A stretch of DNA of 40,874 bases from Cryobacterium sp. (GTDB taxonomy: Bacteria; Actinomycetota; Actinomycetes; Actinomycetales; Microbacteriaceae), in NCBI GenBank assembly GCA_019638935.1, contig JAHBSW010000020.1, forward strand, positions 1 through 40,874. The letters are read 5' to 3'. This document shows positions 1-9,306 of the stretch, one piece after another. Position 1 is the stretch's first letter. Each line of letters opens with the position of its first letter. Position numbers and translations under genes: made by a program. The notes beneath the pieces are model-generated. The model was not told the origin of the DNA and searched no databases. It saw only the letters and a program-made list of their open reading frames with translations.

Positions 1-183
1 GCGACCCGCGTTAACCTCTTCGAGGCCCGCGAGCATCCGGAGCGCGGTCGACTTGCCGCTGCCGGATGGGCCGACCATGACGAGAAACTCGCCGTCGCCG
101 ACCTCGAGATCGAGGGTTTCCACCGCGGGAGTGGTGGAACCGGGATAGACGCGGCTTGCGCCGTCGAACGTCACTGTTGCCAT
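1..183 (-). CDS. ABC transporter ATP-binding protein, N-terminus only (UgpC/MsmK/MalK type)
   Basis: The first 61 codons of an ABC ATPase run off the left edge of the window. The protein begins [16 protein letters not shown] and reaches a Walker A motif GPSGSGKST at about residues 37-45, followed by LRMLAGLEE. This opening is typical of the MalK/UgpC/MsmK ATPases that energise carbohydrate or glycerol-3-phosphate importers. The ATG at 183-181 is preceded on the minus strand by GAAGGAG about 6 nt upstream, which fixes the start. Substrate cannot be told because the regulatory C-terminal domain and the permease genes lie outside. Confidence 0.85.
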   Translation of the reverse strand, partial: MATVTFDGASRVYPGSTTPAVETLDLEVGDGEFLVMVGPSGSGKSTALRMLAGLEEVNAGR

Positions 184-427
184 TTTCGTGCTCCTTCACC
201 GGCAGGTACGTGCCGGACGATCCGTAGTGAATGGATGCCTGCGACGCGAGGTGCGCGCCGCCCCGCCATTATGGCACTCTCCCGCGCTGCCCCGTCAACC
301 GCCGTCGATCGTCAAACGTCCAGAATCCGACTGGGTAGGCTAGACGGGCACTGGACGGAGACGGGCACCGTGCCGGCCGGCCGGACGTTGAGTTCGCTGG
401 ACGGGCACCGCGCCGAAGTGAGGGACC

Positions 428-1405
428 ATGACGAAGCGAGGACGCCGCGCGCAGCGTGGGCCAGCAGAGCAGCCCCGCGCCCTCGCACACGTCGACCAAC
501 GCGAGCAGCGCAGAGCTCAGGCCCGCACCAAGGCGCGCACCCTGCGTGAACAGAGCCGCAAGAAGGAACGACGCAATCGTTTTCTCGTGCAGGGCGGGCT
601 CATCGTGCTGACGCTCGCCATCATCGGCGCGGTCGTGTTCGTGCTGACGACCTCGCCCAAGCCATCCACCGCAGGTCCCGCGAACATGCTCAGCGACGGC
701 ATCAAGATCGGCGAGAACTTCGAGGCCGTTCAGACCGCAGGACTTCGTCCGAGTGCGACGCCCGTTCCCGCCGAAGCGAACGCCGAGGGAGTGCTCGACA
801 TCAAGATCTGGGTCGACTACCTCTGCCCGCTCTGCGAGAGCTTCGATCGAGCGAACGAAGCGTTCATTCGATCGCTCATTCTCGACGGGGCCGCCACGGT
901 CGAGTATCACCCGATCGCGATCCTCGACCGGCTCTCCTCGGGAACTCGCTATTCGACCCGTGCCGCCAACGCGGCGGCATGCGTCGCGAACTACTCGCCC
1001 AACGAGTTCTTCGCCTTCAACTCGCTCATGTTCGAGCACCAGCCGGAGCAGAACTCCTCGGGCCTCAGCGACGCGGCGATGATAGAGATCACGCGAACCG
1101 CGGGCGTGGCAAAGGCGAGCACGATCGCCCAGTGCATCCGCGGTCAGGAGTTCAAGATCTGGGTGGAGAGCGCGACCCACCGCGCACTGAGTCAGCCGGT
1201 CGCCGGATCGCAGCTCGACAAGATCAACGGAACACCGACGGTGCTCGTGAACGGCCAGCTGTACCAGTACACGGTCAACCCTGAGACTCGCGAATTCAAC
1301 TCACTCGAGTTCCAGGCGTTCATCAACGAGGTGCTGGGCATCCAGTTCACCGAATCGGTGCAGCCCTCGCCGAGCCCGTCGCCGACTCCCGACGTACAGC
1401 CGTGA
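428..1405 (+). CDS. Membrane-anchored DsbA-like thioredoxin-fold protein
   Basis: A 325-aa thiol-disulfide oxidoreductase-like protein. Residues 1-51 are a very basic cytoplasmic tail, 52-74 a single transmembrane helix, and the rest an exported DsbA-like domain with the redox motif CPLC at 133-136 and a GTPTVLVNG segment carrying the cis-proline. The C-terminus is a Pro/Ser tail (PSPSPSPTP). Such proteins catalyse disulfide formation or exchange in secreted and envelope proteins; that role is inferred from the family. A GAGGGA sequence just before the ATG supports the start. No VKOR or DsbB partner is next to it. The 245 bp between this gene and the divergent ABC gene holds a TAGGCT -10-like hexamer near 336 but no convincing -35. 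Confidence 0.9.
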   Translation: MTKRGRRAQRGPAEQPRALAHVDQREQRRAQARTKARTLREQSRKKERRNRFLVQGGLIVLTLAIIGAVVFVLTTSPKPSTAGPANMLSDGIKIGENFEAVQTAGLRPSATPVPAEANAEGVLDIKIWVDYLCPLCESFDRANEAFIRSLILDGAATVEYHPIAILDRLSSGTRYSTRAANAAACVANYSPNEFFAFNSLMFEHQPEQNSSGLSDAAMIEITRTAGVAKASTIAQCIRGQEFKIWVESATHRALSQPVAGSQLDKINGTPTVLVNGQLYQYTVNPETREFNSLEFQAFINEVLGIQFTESVQPSPSPSPTPDVQP

Positions 1406-1440
1406 GCCTGGACCGGCGGTCGCCGCTGGACTGGAGATCG

Positions 1441-1512
1441 AGCCCCCTGTCGGATTTGAACCGACGACCTTCGCTTTACAAGAGCGGTGCTCTACCACTG
1501 AGCTAAGGAGGC
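1441..1512 (-). tRNA. tRNA-Thr (anticodon TGT)
   Basis: A complete cloverleaf reads on the minus strand: acceptor stem GCCTCCT pairs with AGGGGGC, D-arm GCTC-AGTGGTA-GAGC, anticodon loop CTTGTAA with anticodon TGT, and a T-arm around GGTTCGAATCC. The outermost anticodon-stem pair is a C-A mismatch. CCA is not encoded. It would read ACA and related threonine codons. Confidence 0.95.
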
Positions 1513-1563
1513 GTTGCCCCCACAATGTTAGTCAGGTGCGGGGCCAGCCGGATACGCGAGCGG

Positions 1564-1965
1564 TCAGCTGCGAGGCTCGAAGCTCAACGACACGGAGTTC
1601 ATGCAGAAGCGATCACCCGTCGGCGTCTGCGGGGCGTCGTCGAAGACATGTCCGAGATGCGAGCCGCAGTTGGCGCAGAGCACTTCGATGCGCTGCATGC
1701 CGAGGGTGTTGTCCTTGCGCAGTTCGACGGCGTCTTTCTCGCTCGGGATGTAGAAGCTCGGCCACCCGCAGTGCGAGTCGAACTTCGCGTCGCTGCGGAA
1801 CAGCTCGGCACCACAGCCCTTGCAGCGGTAGACGCCCTCGCGATTCTCATCGAGAAGCTCTCCGGTCCACGGTCGCTCTGTCGCGGCCTGGCGGAGCACC
1901 GCGAACTCTTCGGCGCTCAGCTCGGCCTTCCATTCGTCATCGCTCTTTGTGACTGCGTAGCTCAT
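1564..1965 (-). CDS. msrB: Peptide-methionine (R)-S-oxide reductase MsrB
   Basis: A 133-aa full-length MsrB, which reduces methionine-R-sulfoxide in proteins using thioredoxin. The sequence has the two zinc CxxC pairs (C48/C51 and C97/C100), the CGWPSF motif whose C66 is the usual resolving cysteine, and the catalytic C121 in RFCMNSVSLSF. All residues needed for the standard mechanism are present. It stands alone, convergent towards tRNA-Thr and divergent from the DUF3263 gene, with no MsrA in the window. Together with the DsbA-like protein it gives this end of the window an oxidative-repair flavour, though the two are not in one operon. Confidence 0.97.
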   Translation of the reverse strand: MSYAVTKSDDEWKAELSAEEFAVLRQAATERPWTGELLDENREGVYRCKGCGAELFRSDAKFDSHCGWPSFYIPSEKDAVELRKDNTLGMQRIEVLCANCGSHLGHVFDDAPQTPTGDRFCMNSVSLSFEPRS

Positions 1966-2031
1966 GCTTCAAGCCTGCCACTTAACCGGGCGCCACGCTG
2001 GCGGGTTCGTCCCGCTGTCGTTAGTCGCGCG

Positions 2032-2037
2032 TAACAT
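2032..2037 (+). promoter_or_regulatory. -10 box TAACAT of a leaderless start
   Basis: TAACAT ends 7 nt before the GTG at 2045, so transcription is expected to begin at or next to the start codon. No Shine-Dalgarno sequence is present. This places the DUF3263 start at the internal GTG rather than at upstream in-frame codons. Confidence 0.5.
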
Positions 2038-2044
2038 TCGAGAC

Positions 2045-2314
2045 GTGGCAATCACTGAGCGGCTGTCGGAGCGCTACGAGCGCGTGCTCGAGTTCGAACG
2101 CACGGCACCCACTCATCGGGGGTCGAAAGAGCGCGCGATTCGTTCGCAGTTCCATCTCAGCGCTGCCCGGTACTATCAGATCCTGAATGCAGCGATCGAT
2201 TCACCGGCCGCACTCGCCTACGATCCTCTGTTGGTGACTAGGCTGCGTCGTGTGCGGGCCGCGCGCTCGACGTCGATCACCACGGATGCGAGTGCGCAGT
2301 CTCGTACTCGCTGA
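2045..2314 (+). CDS. DUF3263 family protein
   Basis: An 89-aa protein starting VAITERLSERYERVLEFE that matches my recollection of the actinobacterial DUF3263 family. Its function is not established; the YERVLEFER...RGSKERAIRSQF...SAARYYQILN pattern resembles a small helix-turn-helix fold. An in-frame reading extends upstream to 1964, but the GTG at 2045 is preferred because a -10 box lies 7 nt before it and the family starts here. The LytR_C gene follows 67 bp downstream on the same strand, a pairing I recall from other actinobacteria. Confidence 0.8.
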   Translation: MAITERLSERYERVLEFERTAPTHRGSKERAIRSQFHLSAARYYQILNAAIDSPAALAYDPLLVTRLRRVRAARSTSITTDASAQSRTR

Positions 2315-2381
2315 CGGCACCTGATCCGCAGTCTGTACCGCCGCGACCCAGCCGGGCCGGCAGAACCCAGTTGAGAGAAAC

Positions 2382-2966
2382 ATGGCGAACTTTCCCAAGG
2401 ACCGGTTCGACGAACTACCCGACGATCTGCAACGAGTCGGCGCGCACCGCGCACCGGCGCGCCGTGGTCGCGGCTGGATCGGCGTCGGCTGGTCGGTGCT
2501 GGCCACCCTCGTGCTCGTCGTCGCCGGTGTGTTCGCGCTGTCGGTCATCAATGACGACTTTCGGTTGCCGTTCGTGCAGGCCGAGGAAGAGGAACCGAGC
2601 TTCGCGCCGATTCCGAGCGAGCTGCCGGATGCGGAGCCTGTTGTCGATCCCGAGGTCTCCATCACCGTGCTCAACGGAACTCCCATGGCTGGCCTGGCGA
2701 CGACGGTCGGCGACGAACTGGTGGCGAAGGGCTGGACGGGCGCGAGCCTCGGTATCGGCAGCCGCGCCAACGCCGCCGACCGTGACATCGACGACACGAT
2801 CGTCTACTACAGCAGCGCTGAACTCGAGGGCGCTGCTCGGGGTCTCGTGATCGACCTCGGGGTCGGCGAGGTAAGGCTGTCGGCGGACTACCCGAATTCG
2901 CCGATCACGATCGTGCTCGGTGCCGACTTTCGCCTGAGCGCCCCCACGGAGGCTCCTGAGGGTTAG
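2382..2966 (+). CDS. LytR C-terminal domain membrane protein
   Basis: A 194-aa protein with a short cytoplasmic N-terminus, one transmembrane helix at about residues 33-55, an acidic linker (EEEEPS) and a LytR_C domain from about 91 to 180 (VSITVLNGTPMAGLATTVGDEL ... YYSSAELEGAARGL). LytR_C is found at the end of LytR-CpsA-Psr ligases and as stand-alone anchored proteins. This one lacks the LCP catalytic domain, so it is probably a structural or regulatory envelope protein. A GAGA-type ribosome-binding sequence precedes the ATG. It lies between DUF3263 and a cold-shock gene. Confidence 0.85.
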   Translation: MANFPKDRFDELPDDLQRVGAHRAPARRGRGWIGVGWSVLATLVLVVAGVFALSVINDDFRLPFVQAEEEEPSFAPIPSELPDAEPVVDPEVSITVLNGTPMAGLATTVGDELVAKGWTGASLGIGSRANAADRDIDDTIVYYSSAELEGAARGLVIDLGVGEVRLSADYPNSPITIVLGADFRLSAPTEAPEG

Positions 2967-3096
2967 TCGATCACTGCACTGCATCGATTCGATGACTTAG
3001 TCTCGCCAAAGCGGTGCTTCGTCAGTACTATCTGGGATATCCAGCGGACATCCAGAGGCCCGAACGGCACCACGGGGCCCACAGCAGGGAGTATCT

Positions 3097-3300
3097 ATGG
3101 CGAACGGAACCGTGAAATGGTTCAACGCTGAAAAGGGTTACGGCTTCATCACCGTGGAGGGTGATGGGCAGGACGTCTTCGTGCACTACTCAGCGATAGA
3201 CATGGCCGGGTTCAAGGTTCTCGAAGAGGGACAGCAGGTCACCTTCGAGATCGGCACCGGTGAGAAGGGTCCACAGGCGGAGCAGGTCAGACTCGCCTGA
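3097..3300 (+). CDS. Cold-shock protein (CspA family)
   Basis: A 67-aa single cold-shock domain with RNP1-type KGYGFI at 13-18 and RNP2-type VFVHY at 27-31. It binds single-stranded RNA and DNA, and works as an RNA chaperone. Length and composition are typical. A CAGGGAG ribosome-binding sequence lies before the ATG. A TACTAT -10-like box at 3026-3031 would leave a 5' leader of about 60 nt, in keeping with the leaders seen on other csp genes. A second, longer Csp is encoded at 14403. Confidence 0.95.
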   Translation: MANGTVKWFNAEKGYGFITVEGDGQDVFVHYSAIDMAGFKVLEEGQQVTFEIGTGEKGPQAEQVRLA

Positions 3301-3355
3301 GCTCCGACGGCGCGCTGTAGGTCAACGCGCTACTCACCGCGTTAGTCTGTGTCGC

Positions 3356-4417
3356 ATGTCCACGAGCAGTTCGATCGCGCCCCGGAGCGCTCGTGTCGCC
3401 GCCGTCATGGCGATCTTCGTCGTCATGGTGCTCACGGGATGCGACGTCGTTCCGGTGCCTTCTCCGAGTCCGAGCGGCTCGCCGTCGGCTGCGCCCGTCT
3501 ACGTCGACACCTACGTCGAGCCCGAAGCCACCGACATCGCGCCGCTTCGGGGCACGACGGTACCCGCCGGCACCGTGAGCGGGCCTGCGCTCTCGGCCAA
3601 GGTCGACAACCACCCGGATGCGCGGCCGCAGTTCGGTCTCGAGCACACCGACATCGTCTACGAGGAGCTCGTCGAGGGCGGCCTGACCCGGTACGTCGCG
3701 ATCTGGCAGTCGACGGTGCCCGACGTCATCGGGCCTGTGCGCAGCATCCGCCCCATGGATCCGGACATCATCTCCCCGTACCGCGGTATCGTCGCCTACT
3801 CGGGCGGTCAGTACCGCTTCGTCGTTCTGATGCAGAGCACTCCCGTGGTCAACGCCATCCACGGACAGACCAACACTCGCGACACCTTCTACCGGGTCAG
3901 GGGCCGACCCGGCCCGCACGACGTGCTCGTTCGCGCTCCGCAGGTCATTCAGGACTTCGGTCCGCTCGATGCACCCCAGCAGAGCTGGTCCTACGCGCTG
4001 ACACCGGATGCGTCGTCCGCCGCGAAAGAGGGAACGCCGGCATCCGTCGTCCACTACCGGTTCTCCAGTCTCATGTGGGGCACGTGGACCTACGACGCGA
4101 GCACGCAGCGGTACTACCGACAGCAGGCGAACCGCGGACCGGACCTCGACACGGCCGGTAATCAGTTGAGTGCGACGAACGTCGTCGTGCTTCGCGTGGA
4201 GATATCCCACGCGACGGGTGTTCCGCAGACGATTCTCAACACGACGGGTGAGGCGTGGGTGGCAACGGGAGGGCGCGTGATCCACGGCAGCTTCACGAAG
4301 GCCTCGCAGAACGACCCGGTCTACCTGTACGACGACAACGGCTTCACCATCCAGCTGGGTGCCGGTAACACCTGGGTCGAGATGATTCCCACGGCGGGCA
4401 GCGTCACCTTCGAGTAA
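3356..4417 (+). CDS. DUF3048 (YerB-like) lipoprotein
   Basis: A 353-aa lipoprotein. The signal peptide ends in the lipobox LTGC at about residues 26-29, followed by a Pro/Ser-rich linker and then the DUF3048 domain, recognisable by KVDNHPDARPQFGLEHTDIVYEELVEGGLTRYVA and by VRSIRP. Family members are secreted envelope proteins of unknown role. The start is set at 3356 rather than at upstream in-frame codons because TAGTCT at 3343-3348 lies exactly 7 nt before the ATG and the signal peptide begins there. groEL follows, but it has its own promoter. Confidence 0.88.
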   Translation: MSTSSSIAPRSARVAAVMAIFVVMVLTGCDVVPVPSPSPSGSPSAAPVYVDTYVEPEATDIAPLRGTTVPAGTVSGPALSAKVDNHPDARPQFGLEHTDIVYEELVEGGLTRYVAIWQSTVPDVIGPVRSIRPMDPDIISPYRGIVAYSGGQYRFVVLMQSTPVVNAIHGQTNTRDTFYRVRGRPGPHDVLVRAPQVIQDFGPLDAPQQSWSYALTPDASSAAKEGTPASVVHYRFSSLMWGTWTYDASTQRYYRQQANRGPDLDTAGNQLSATNVVVLRVEISHATGVPQTILNTTGEAWVATGGRVIHGSFTKASQNDPVYLYDDNGFTIQLGAGNTWVEMIPTAGSVTFE

Positions 4418-4427
4418 AACCGGCGTG

Positions 4428-6164
<1,737 letters not shown>

Positions 6165-6169
6165 TTGAC

Positions 6170-6226
6170 GCCGACGCGTAGCGTCGGCATCGATCAAGGT
6201 TGAGGGATCGGCCCTTCCGGCCGATC
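6170..6226 (+). terminator. Two hairpins after groEL
   Basis: GCCGACGC-GTA-GCGTCGGC (6170-6188) is a perfect 8-bp stem starting 6 nt after the stop. GATCGGCC-CTTCC-GGCCGATC (6206-6226) is a second perfect 8-bp stem. There is no strong T-run, so termination efficiency is uncertain. Confidence 0.6.
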
Positions 6227-6258
6227 GTCTCGAAACCCAGGGGCCCTAGCAGTTCACT

Positions 6259-6304
6259 GATCGCCGGTTGAGTGGCGCGCGAAGCGCGCACTCAACCGGC
6301 GATC
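6259..6304. repeat. Long intergenic palindrome (dispersed type)
   Basis: GATCGCCGGTTGAGT, a bulged G and GCGCGC, then GAA, then GCGCGC and ACTCAACCGGCGATC form a 21-bp stem with one bulge. It sits between convergent groEL and the WXG100 gene, where it could act as a bidirectional terminator. A GTCTCGAAACCC motif lies just before it (6227-6238). A related GGTCGAGTAGCGCGC palindrome occurs at 18371. Confidence 0.8.
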
Positions 6305-6309
6305 GTCGT

Positions 6310-6600
6310 TCAGTGCGCGAACAGCCGCGCGTTCGCCTGCTCGATGTCGGCGTACTGCTGACCCGCCCGCGCGAGGGCCAGGCTCAACGCATCGAGGTTC
6401 TCCTCGTGTCGTGCCGCGGCTGTGCGCCACTCGCTCACGAGCGCTTGGAACGCGCTCGCCGCGGTGCCCGACCACGACCCCTGCAGTTCCGTGAGCTGGG
6501 CGTGCAGACTGCTTGTCTCGGCGCGGATGCGCTCGATGGTTCCCTTGGCGGTCGCGGCTCTCGCCATGACCGCCTCGCTGTCTACCTGAAACGTGGCCAC
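6310..6600 (-). CDS. WXG100 family (ESAT-6-like) protein
   Basis: A 96-aa protein of the WXG100 family, with the central turn motif WSG in ELQGSWSGTAASAF at about residues 44-47 and amphipathic helices either side. WXG100 proteins are small helical-hairpin dimers exported by type VII secretion. The GTG at 6600 is chosen because AAAGGGA lies a few nt upstream and the upstream extension is low-complexity. No EccC ATPase, EccD or LXG toxin is next to it, so its export partner is unknown. It lies 104 bp after the histidine kinase gene on the same strand and could be the last gene of that unit. Confidence 0.85.
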   Translation of the reverse strand: MATFQVDSEAVMARAATAKGTIERIRAETSSLHAQLTELQGSWSGTAASAFQALVSEWRTAAARHEENLDALSLALARAGQQYADIEQANARLFAH

Positions 6601-6704
6601 AGCATCCCTTTCTCTCTGCTGCCGAGCACCCCTCGGCGTGCCGTCAACGCTACGGATGCCTGGCCGAGCCGGCCACGGCATCCGTCACCCCTGTGAGAGA
6701 AGCC

Positions 6705-8345
6705 CTACTCGGATGACGTGGGGAGGAGTGGAAGGGCGATGCGGAACGTCGCACCGCCACCCGGAGTCTCGATCACCTCGACGGTGCCCTTGTGGGCGGC
6801 GATGAGTCCGGAGACGATCGCGAGACCGAGGCCACTGCCACCCGTCTCGCGCGTGCGCGAGGTGTCGGCGCGCCAGAAGCGCTGGAAGATCTTGTCGCGA
6901 ATCTGAGGGGGAACACCCTCGCCATGGTCGACGACATCGAGCGTCGCGACGCGGCGCGCGCCGTCGACCTGAACGACGAGTTCGAGCGGGCTGCCGGGAG
7001 GAGTGAAGCGCATCGCGTTGCCGAGGAGGTTTGTGATGACCTGGCGGATCTTGTTCTCTTCGGCCAGTACGATCGCCGGCTGGTCGATCACGACGTGTGC
7101 CTGCTCGGCGGTCGCCGCGGCGGGAGCATGGGTTCTGCGGCGTGAGCGCAGGCGCGCAATCGTCGCTCCGGCGAAGGCGATCGGCCCCGTGGCCGTGCTC
7201 ACGCCCTTCTTCGACGCGCCAGCCTTGGAGGGCACCGTTCCCACGGGCACGGTCTCTTCGTCCGCTGGAGCGGAGACCATGATCGGTTCCGGCGTGATGA
7301 CGGTGACGACACGATCGGGGTCGTACGCCATGGCGTCGAGTGCGGCGTCACGAGCCACCGGAACGAGGTCGACAGGGGCAAGCTGCAGCGGCTTCGCCTC
7401 GTCGAGTCGAGCGAGCGAGAGCAGGTCTTCGACGAGCTCACCCATGCGCACGGCTTCTTTCTCAATGCGCTCCATCGCCTGACCGACCTCTTCCGGGGTG
7501 TTGAGGGCGCCCATGCGGTAGAGCTCGGCGTAGCCGCGCACCGAGACGAGGGGTGTGCGCAACTCGTGGCTCGCATCGCCCACGAAGCGGCGCATCTGCT
7601 CGATGGTCCGTGCCCGGTCGGCGAATGCCCGGTCGATGCGGTTGAGCATCGTGTTCAGCGAACGGTTGAGGCGGCCTACCTCGGTGTTGGGCGTCGCACC
7701 GGGAAGGCGCTGGCTGAAATCGCCATCGGCAATCGCTGCGGCGGTCGCCTCCACCTCGCGCAGCGGTGCGAAGGTCGAGGTGACGAGCAGCCGGGTGAGG
7801 GCCGCACCGAGGATGACCACGCTCAGTCCGAATCCGAAGAAGATCGCGGAGTACTGGGCGATGATGCCGTTCGTGTCGGCGAGGCTGATCCCGACGGCGA
7901 GCGTCGCGCTCGCGTGCGTTATCGGATCGGTGAAGGGTGTGGCTACGACGCGCCACTGCTGGGTGCGCGATTCGTCCCACAGGTTCGTCGGCATGCCCGC
8001 GAGTGCGACCACGCTGTCGAGTGACAGCGCGCTCACATCGGGTTGCGGCTGGCTGCTGCTGCGATTGGCGCAGATGGTGCCGCCATCCGCTCCGAGCATG
8101 GCTATGAAGTAGCTGGCGGCGATCATGCGTTCGCACGTGTCGGCGATGCCGATCGGGATGACCTTCAGCTCCTCGGCGTGGGTCACAACCTTGCGGTCGA
8201 CCTCGCTCATGAGGTAGTTGCGCAGCACGGTGAGCGTGCCGACCCCGGCCACGAGCAGCCCGAGCGTCACCAGCAGAACGGTGACGCCGGTGATCTTGGT
8301 GCGCAGCGATACCGAGTTCCAGCGCTGCGGTAGCTTCTCCTGCAT
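6705..8345 (-). CDS. Sensor histidine kinase (OmpR-partner class)
   Basis: A 546-aa membrane kinase. TM1 at about 17-41 and TM2 at 163-188 bracket an extracytoplasmic sensor of about 120 residues; then come HAMP (189-241), the phosphoacceptor H260 in DASHELRTPL, the N-box around N443, the G1 box DHGEGVP (473-479) and the G2 box GGSGLGLAIV (502-511). Layout and order resemble mycobacterial TcrY/TrcS-type kinases. Residues about 355-415, between the dimerisation helices and the N-box, form a low-complexity Ala/Arg/Val-rich insert that most kinases of this class lack. It begins 40 bp after the response regulator gene, so the two are co-transcribed. The ligand is unknown. Confidence 0.93.
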   Translation of the reverse strand: MQEKLPQRWNSVSLRTKITGVTVLLVTLGLLVAGVGTLTVLRNYLMSEVDRKVVTHAEELKVIPIGIADTCERMIAASYFIAMLGADGGTICANRSSSQPQPDVSALSLDSVVALAGMPTNLWDESRTQQWRVVATPFTDPITHASATLAVGISLADTNGIIAQYSAIFFGFGLSVVILGAALTRLLVTSTFAPLREVEATAAAIADGDFSQRLPGATPNTEVGRLNRSLNTMLNRIDRAFADRARTIEQMRRFVGDASHELRTPLVSVRGYAELYRMGALNTPEEVGQAMERIEKEAVRMGELVEDLLSLARLDEAKPLQLAPVDLVPVARDAALDAMAYDPDRVVTVITPEPIMVSAPADEETVPVGTVPSKAGASKKGVSTATGPIAFAGATIARLRSRRRTHAPAAATAEQAHVVIDQPAIVLAEENKIRQVITNLLGNAMRFTPPGSPLELVVQVDGARRVATLDVVDHGEGVPPQIRDKIFQRFWRADTSRTRETGGSGLGLAIVSGLIAAHKGTVEVIETPGGGATFRIALPLLPTSSE

Positions 8346-8385
8346 CGGTACTCAGGCTATCGGGCGAGGCTGGTCGGCAGCCGAG

Positions 8386-9078
8386 TCAGGACTTGCCGGT
8401 TTTGAGCATGTAGCCGAATCCGCGCTTGGTCTGGATGAGCGGTTCCTCGGTGTACTGGTCGAGCTTGCGGCGCAGGTAGGAAATGTAGCTTTCGACGATC
8501 CCGGCGTCGCCGTTGAAGTCGTACTCCCAGACGTGGTCGAGAATCTGCGCCTTGCTGAGCACGCGATTGGGGTTGAGCATGAGGTAGCGCAGGAGCTTGA
8601 ACTCGGTGGGGCTCAGTTCGATCGGGGTCGAGCCGATGGTCACCTCGTGGGTGTCCTGATCCATCGTGAGGTCGCCCGCGCGGATGATGGCGTCTTCGTC
8701 GTCCTGCATCGTTCGGCGCAGAATCGCCTTGATGCGGGCGACGATCTCGTCGAGGCTGAACGGCTTGGTGACGTAGTCGTCGCCGCCGACCGTGAGACCA
8801 GTGATCTTGTCCTCCGTGTCGTCCTTCGCGGTGAGGAAGAGGATAGGCGACGTGTAGCCGCTCGAGCGCAGGCGCTTGGTCACGCCGAATCCGTTCATGT
8901 CGGGCAGCATGACGTCGAGGATGATGAGGTCGGGTTCCTCCTCGAGCACGGCGGAGATGGCTTGAGCGCCGTTGCCGACCGCGCGCACGGCGAAGCCGGC
9001 GAAGCGCAGGCTCGTGGTGAGCAGGTCACGGATGTTGGGCTCGTCATCGACGATCAGAATCTTGGGTCCATCACTCAT
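8386..9078 (-). CDS. OmpR-family response regulator
   Basis: A 230-aa regulator with an intact receiver domain (acidic D11/D12, phosphoacceptor D55, T83, K105) and a winged-helix DNA-binding domain from about residue 130, ending RRKLDQYTEEPLIQTKRGFGYML. It resembles the TrcR/TcrX group. It is the first gene of a minus-strand unit with the kinase and perhaps the WXG100 gene. A -10 box GATACT (9090-9085) lies 6 nt before the ATG, suggesting a leaderless mRNA. A direct repeat of the PhoB/OmpR operator type lies just upstream at 9100-9116, which suggests autoregulation. Confidence 0.96.
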   Translation of the reverse strand: MSDGPKILIVDDEPNIRDLLTTSLRFAGFAVRAVGNGAQAISAVLEEEPDLIILDVMLPDMNGFGVTKRLRSSGYTSPILFLTAKDDTEDKITGLTVGGDDYVTKPFSLDEIVARIKAILRRTMQDDEDAIIRAGDLTMDQDTHEVTIGSTPIELSPTEFKLLRYLMLNPNRVLSKAQILDHVWEYDFNGDAGIVESYISYLRRKLDQYTEEPLIQTKRGFGYMLKTGKS

Positions 9079-9099
9079 TGCGCCAGTATCTGCGCGTTT

Positions 9100-9116
9100 G
9101 CTGAATGAAAGCTGAA
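9100..9116 (-). promoter_or_regulatory. Candidate response-regulator operator (11-bp-spaced direct repeat)
   Basis: On the minus strand the sequence is TTCAGC-TTTCA-TTCAGC, two identical hexamers with 11-bp periodicity, extended to GTTCAGC on the distal side. This is the spacing used by PhoB/OmpR-type regulators and resembles the GTTCACC repeats of actinobacterial PHO boxes. It covers the -35 position of the regulator's own promoter. Confidence 0.5.
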
Positions 9117-9165
9117 CATTGATTGCCCGGCGTAAGCGAGCCGGTGCACACTGGGAGGCATGAGC

Positions 9166-9306
9166 ATGCCCGAATCGCCCGCGTTCGAGCCGGTCGGGGA
9201 TGCCGTGTGCTGGCTCGAGAGCGTGTGCGACGAGTGCGGTGCGCTCATCGAAGCGGAGCTACCCGCGGAGTGCTGGCGCTGCGGCTCCGAGGTCGTCGCG
9301 AGCTAG
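9166..9306 (+). CDS. Small zinc-ribbon protein (46 aa)
   Basis: A short ORF encoding MPESPAFEPVGDAVCW... with two knuckles, CDEC and CWRC, separated by 12 residues: a minimal zinc ribbon. The ATG at 9166 has GGGAGG 7 nt upstream. The ATG at 9160 is also in frame but lies only 1 nt from that sequence. Its stop overlaps the stop of the convergent regulator gene within a shared CTAG. I do not recognise the family; a protein-protein or nucleic-acid-binding role is only a guess. The metal-binding cysteine pattern makes it likely to be real despite its size. Confidence 0.65.
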   Translation: MPESPAFEPVGDAVCWLESVCDECGALIEAELPAECWRCGSEVVAS

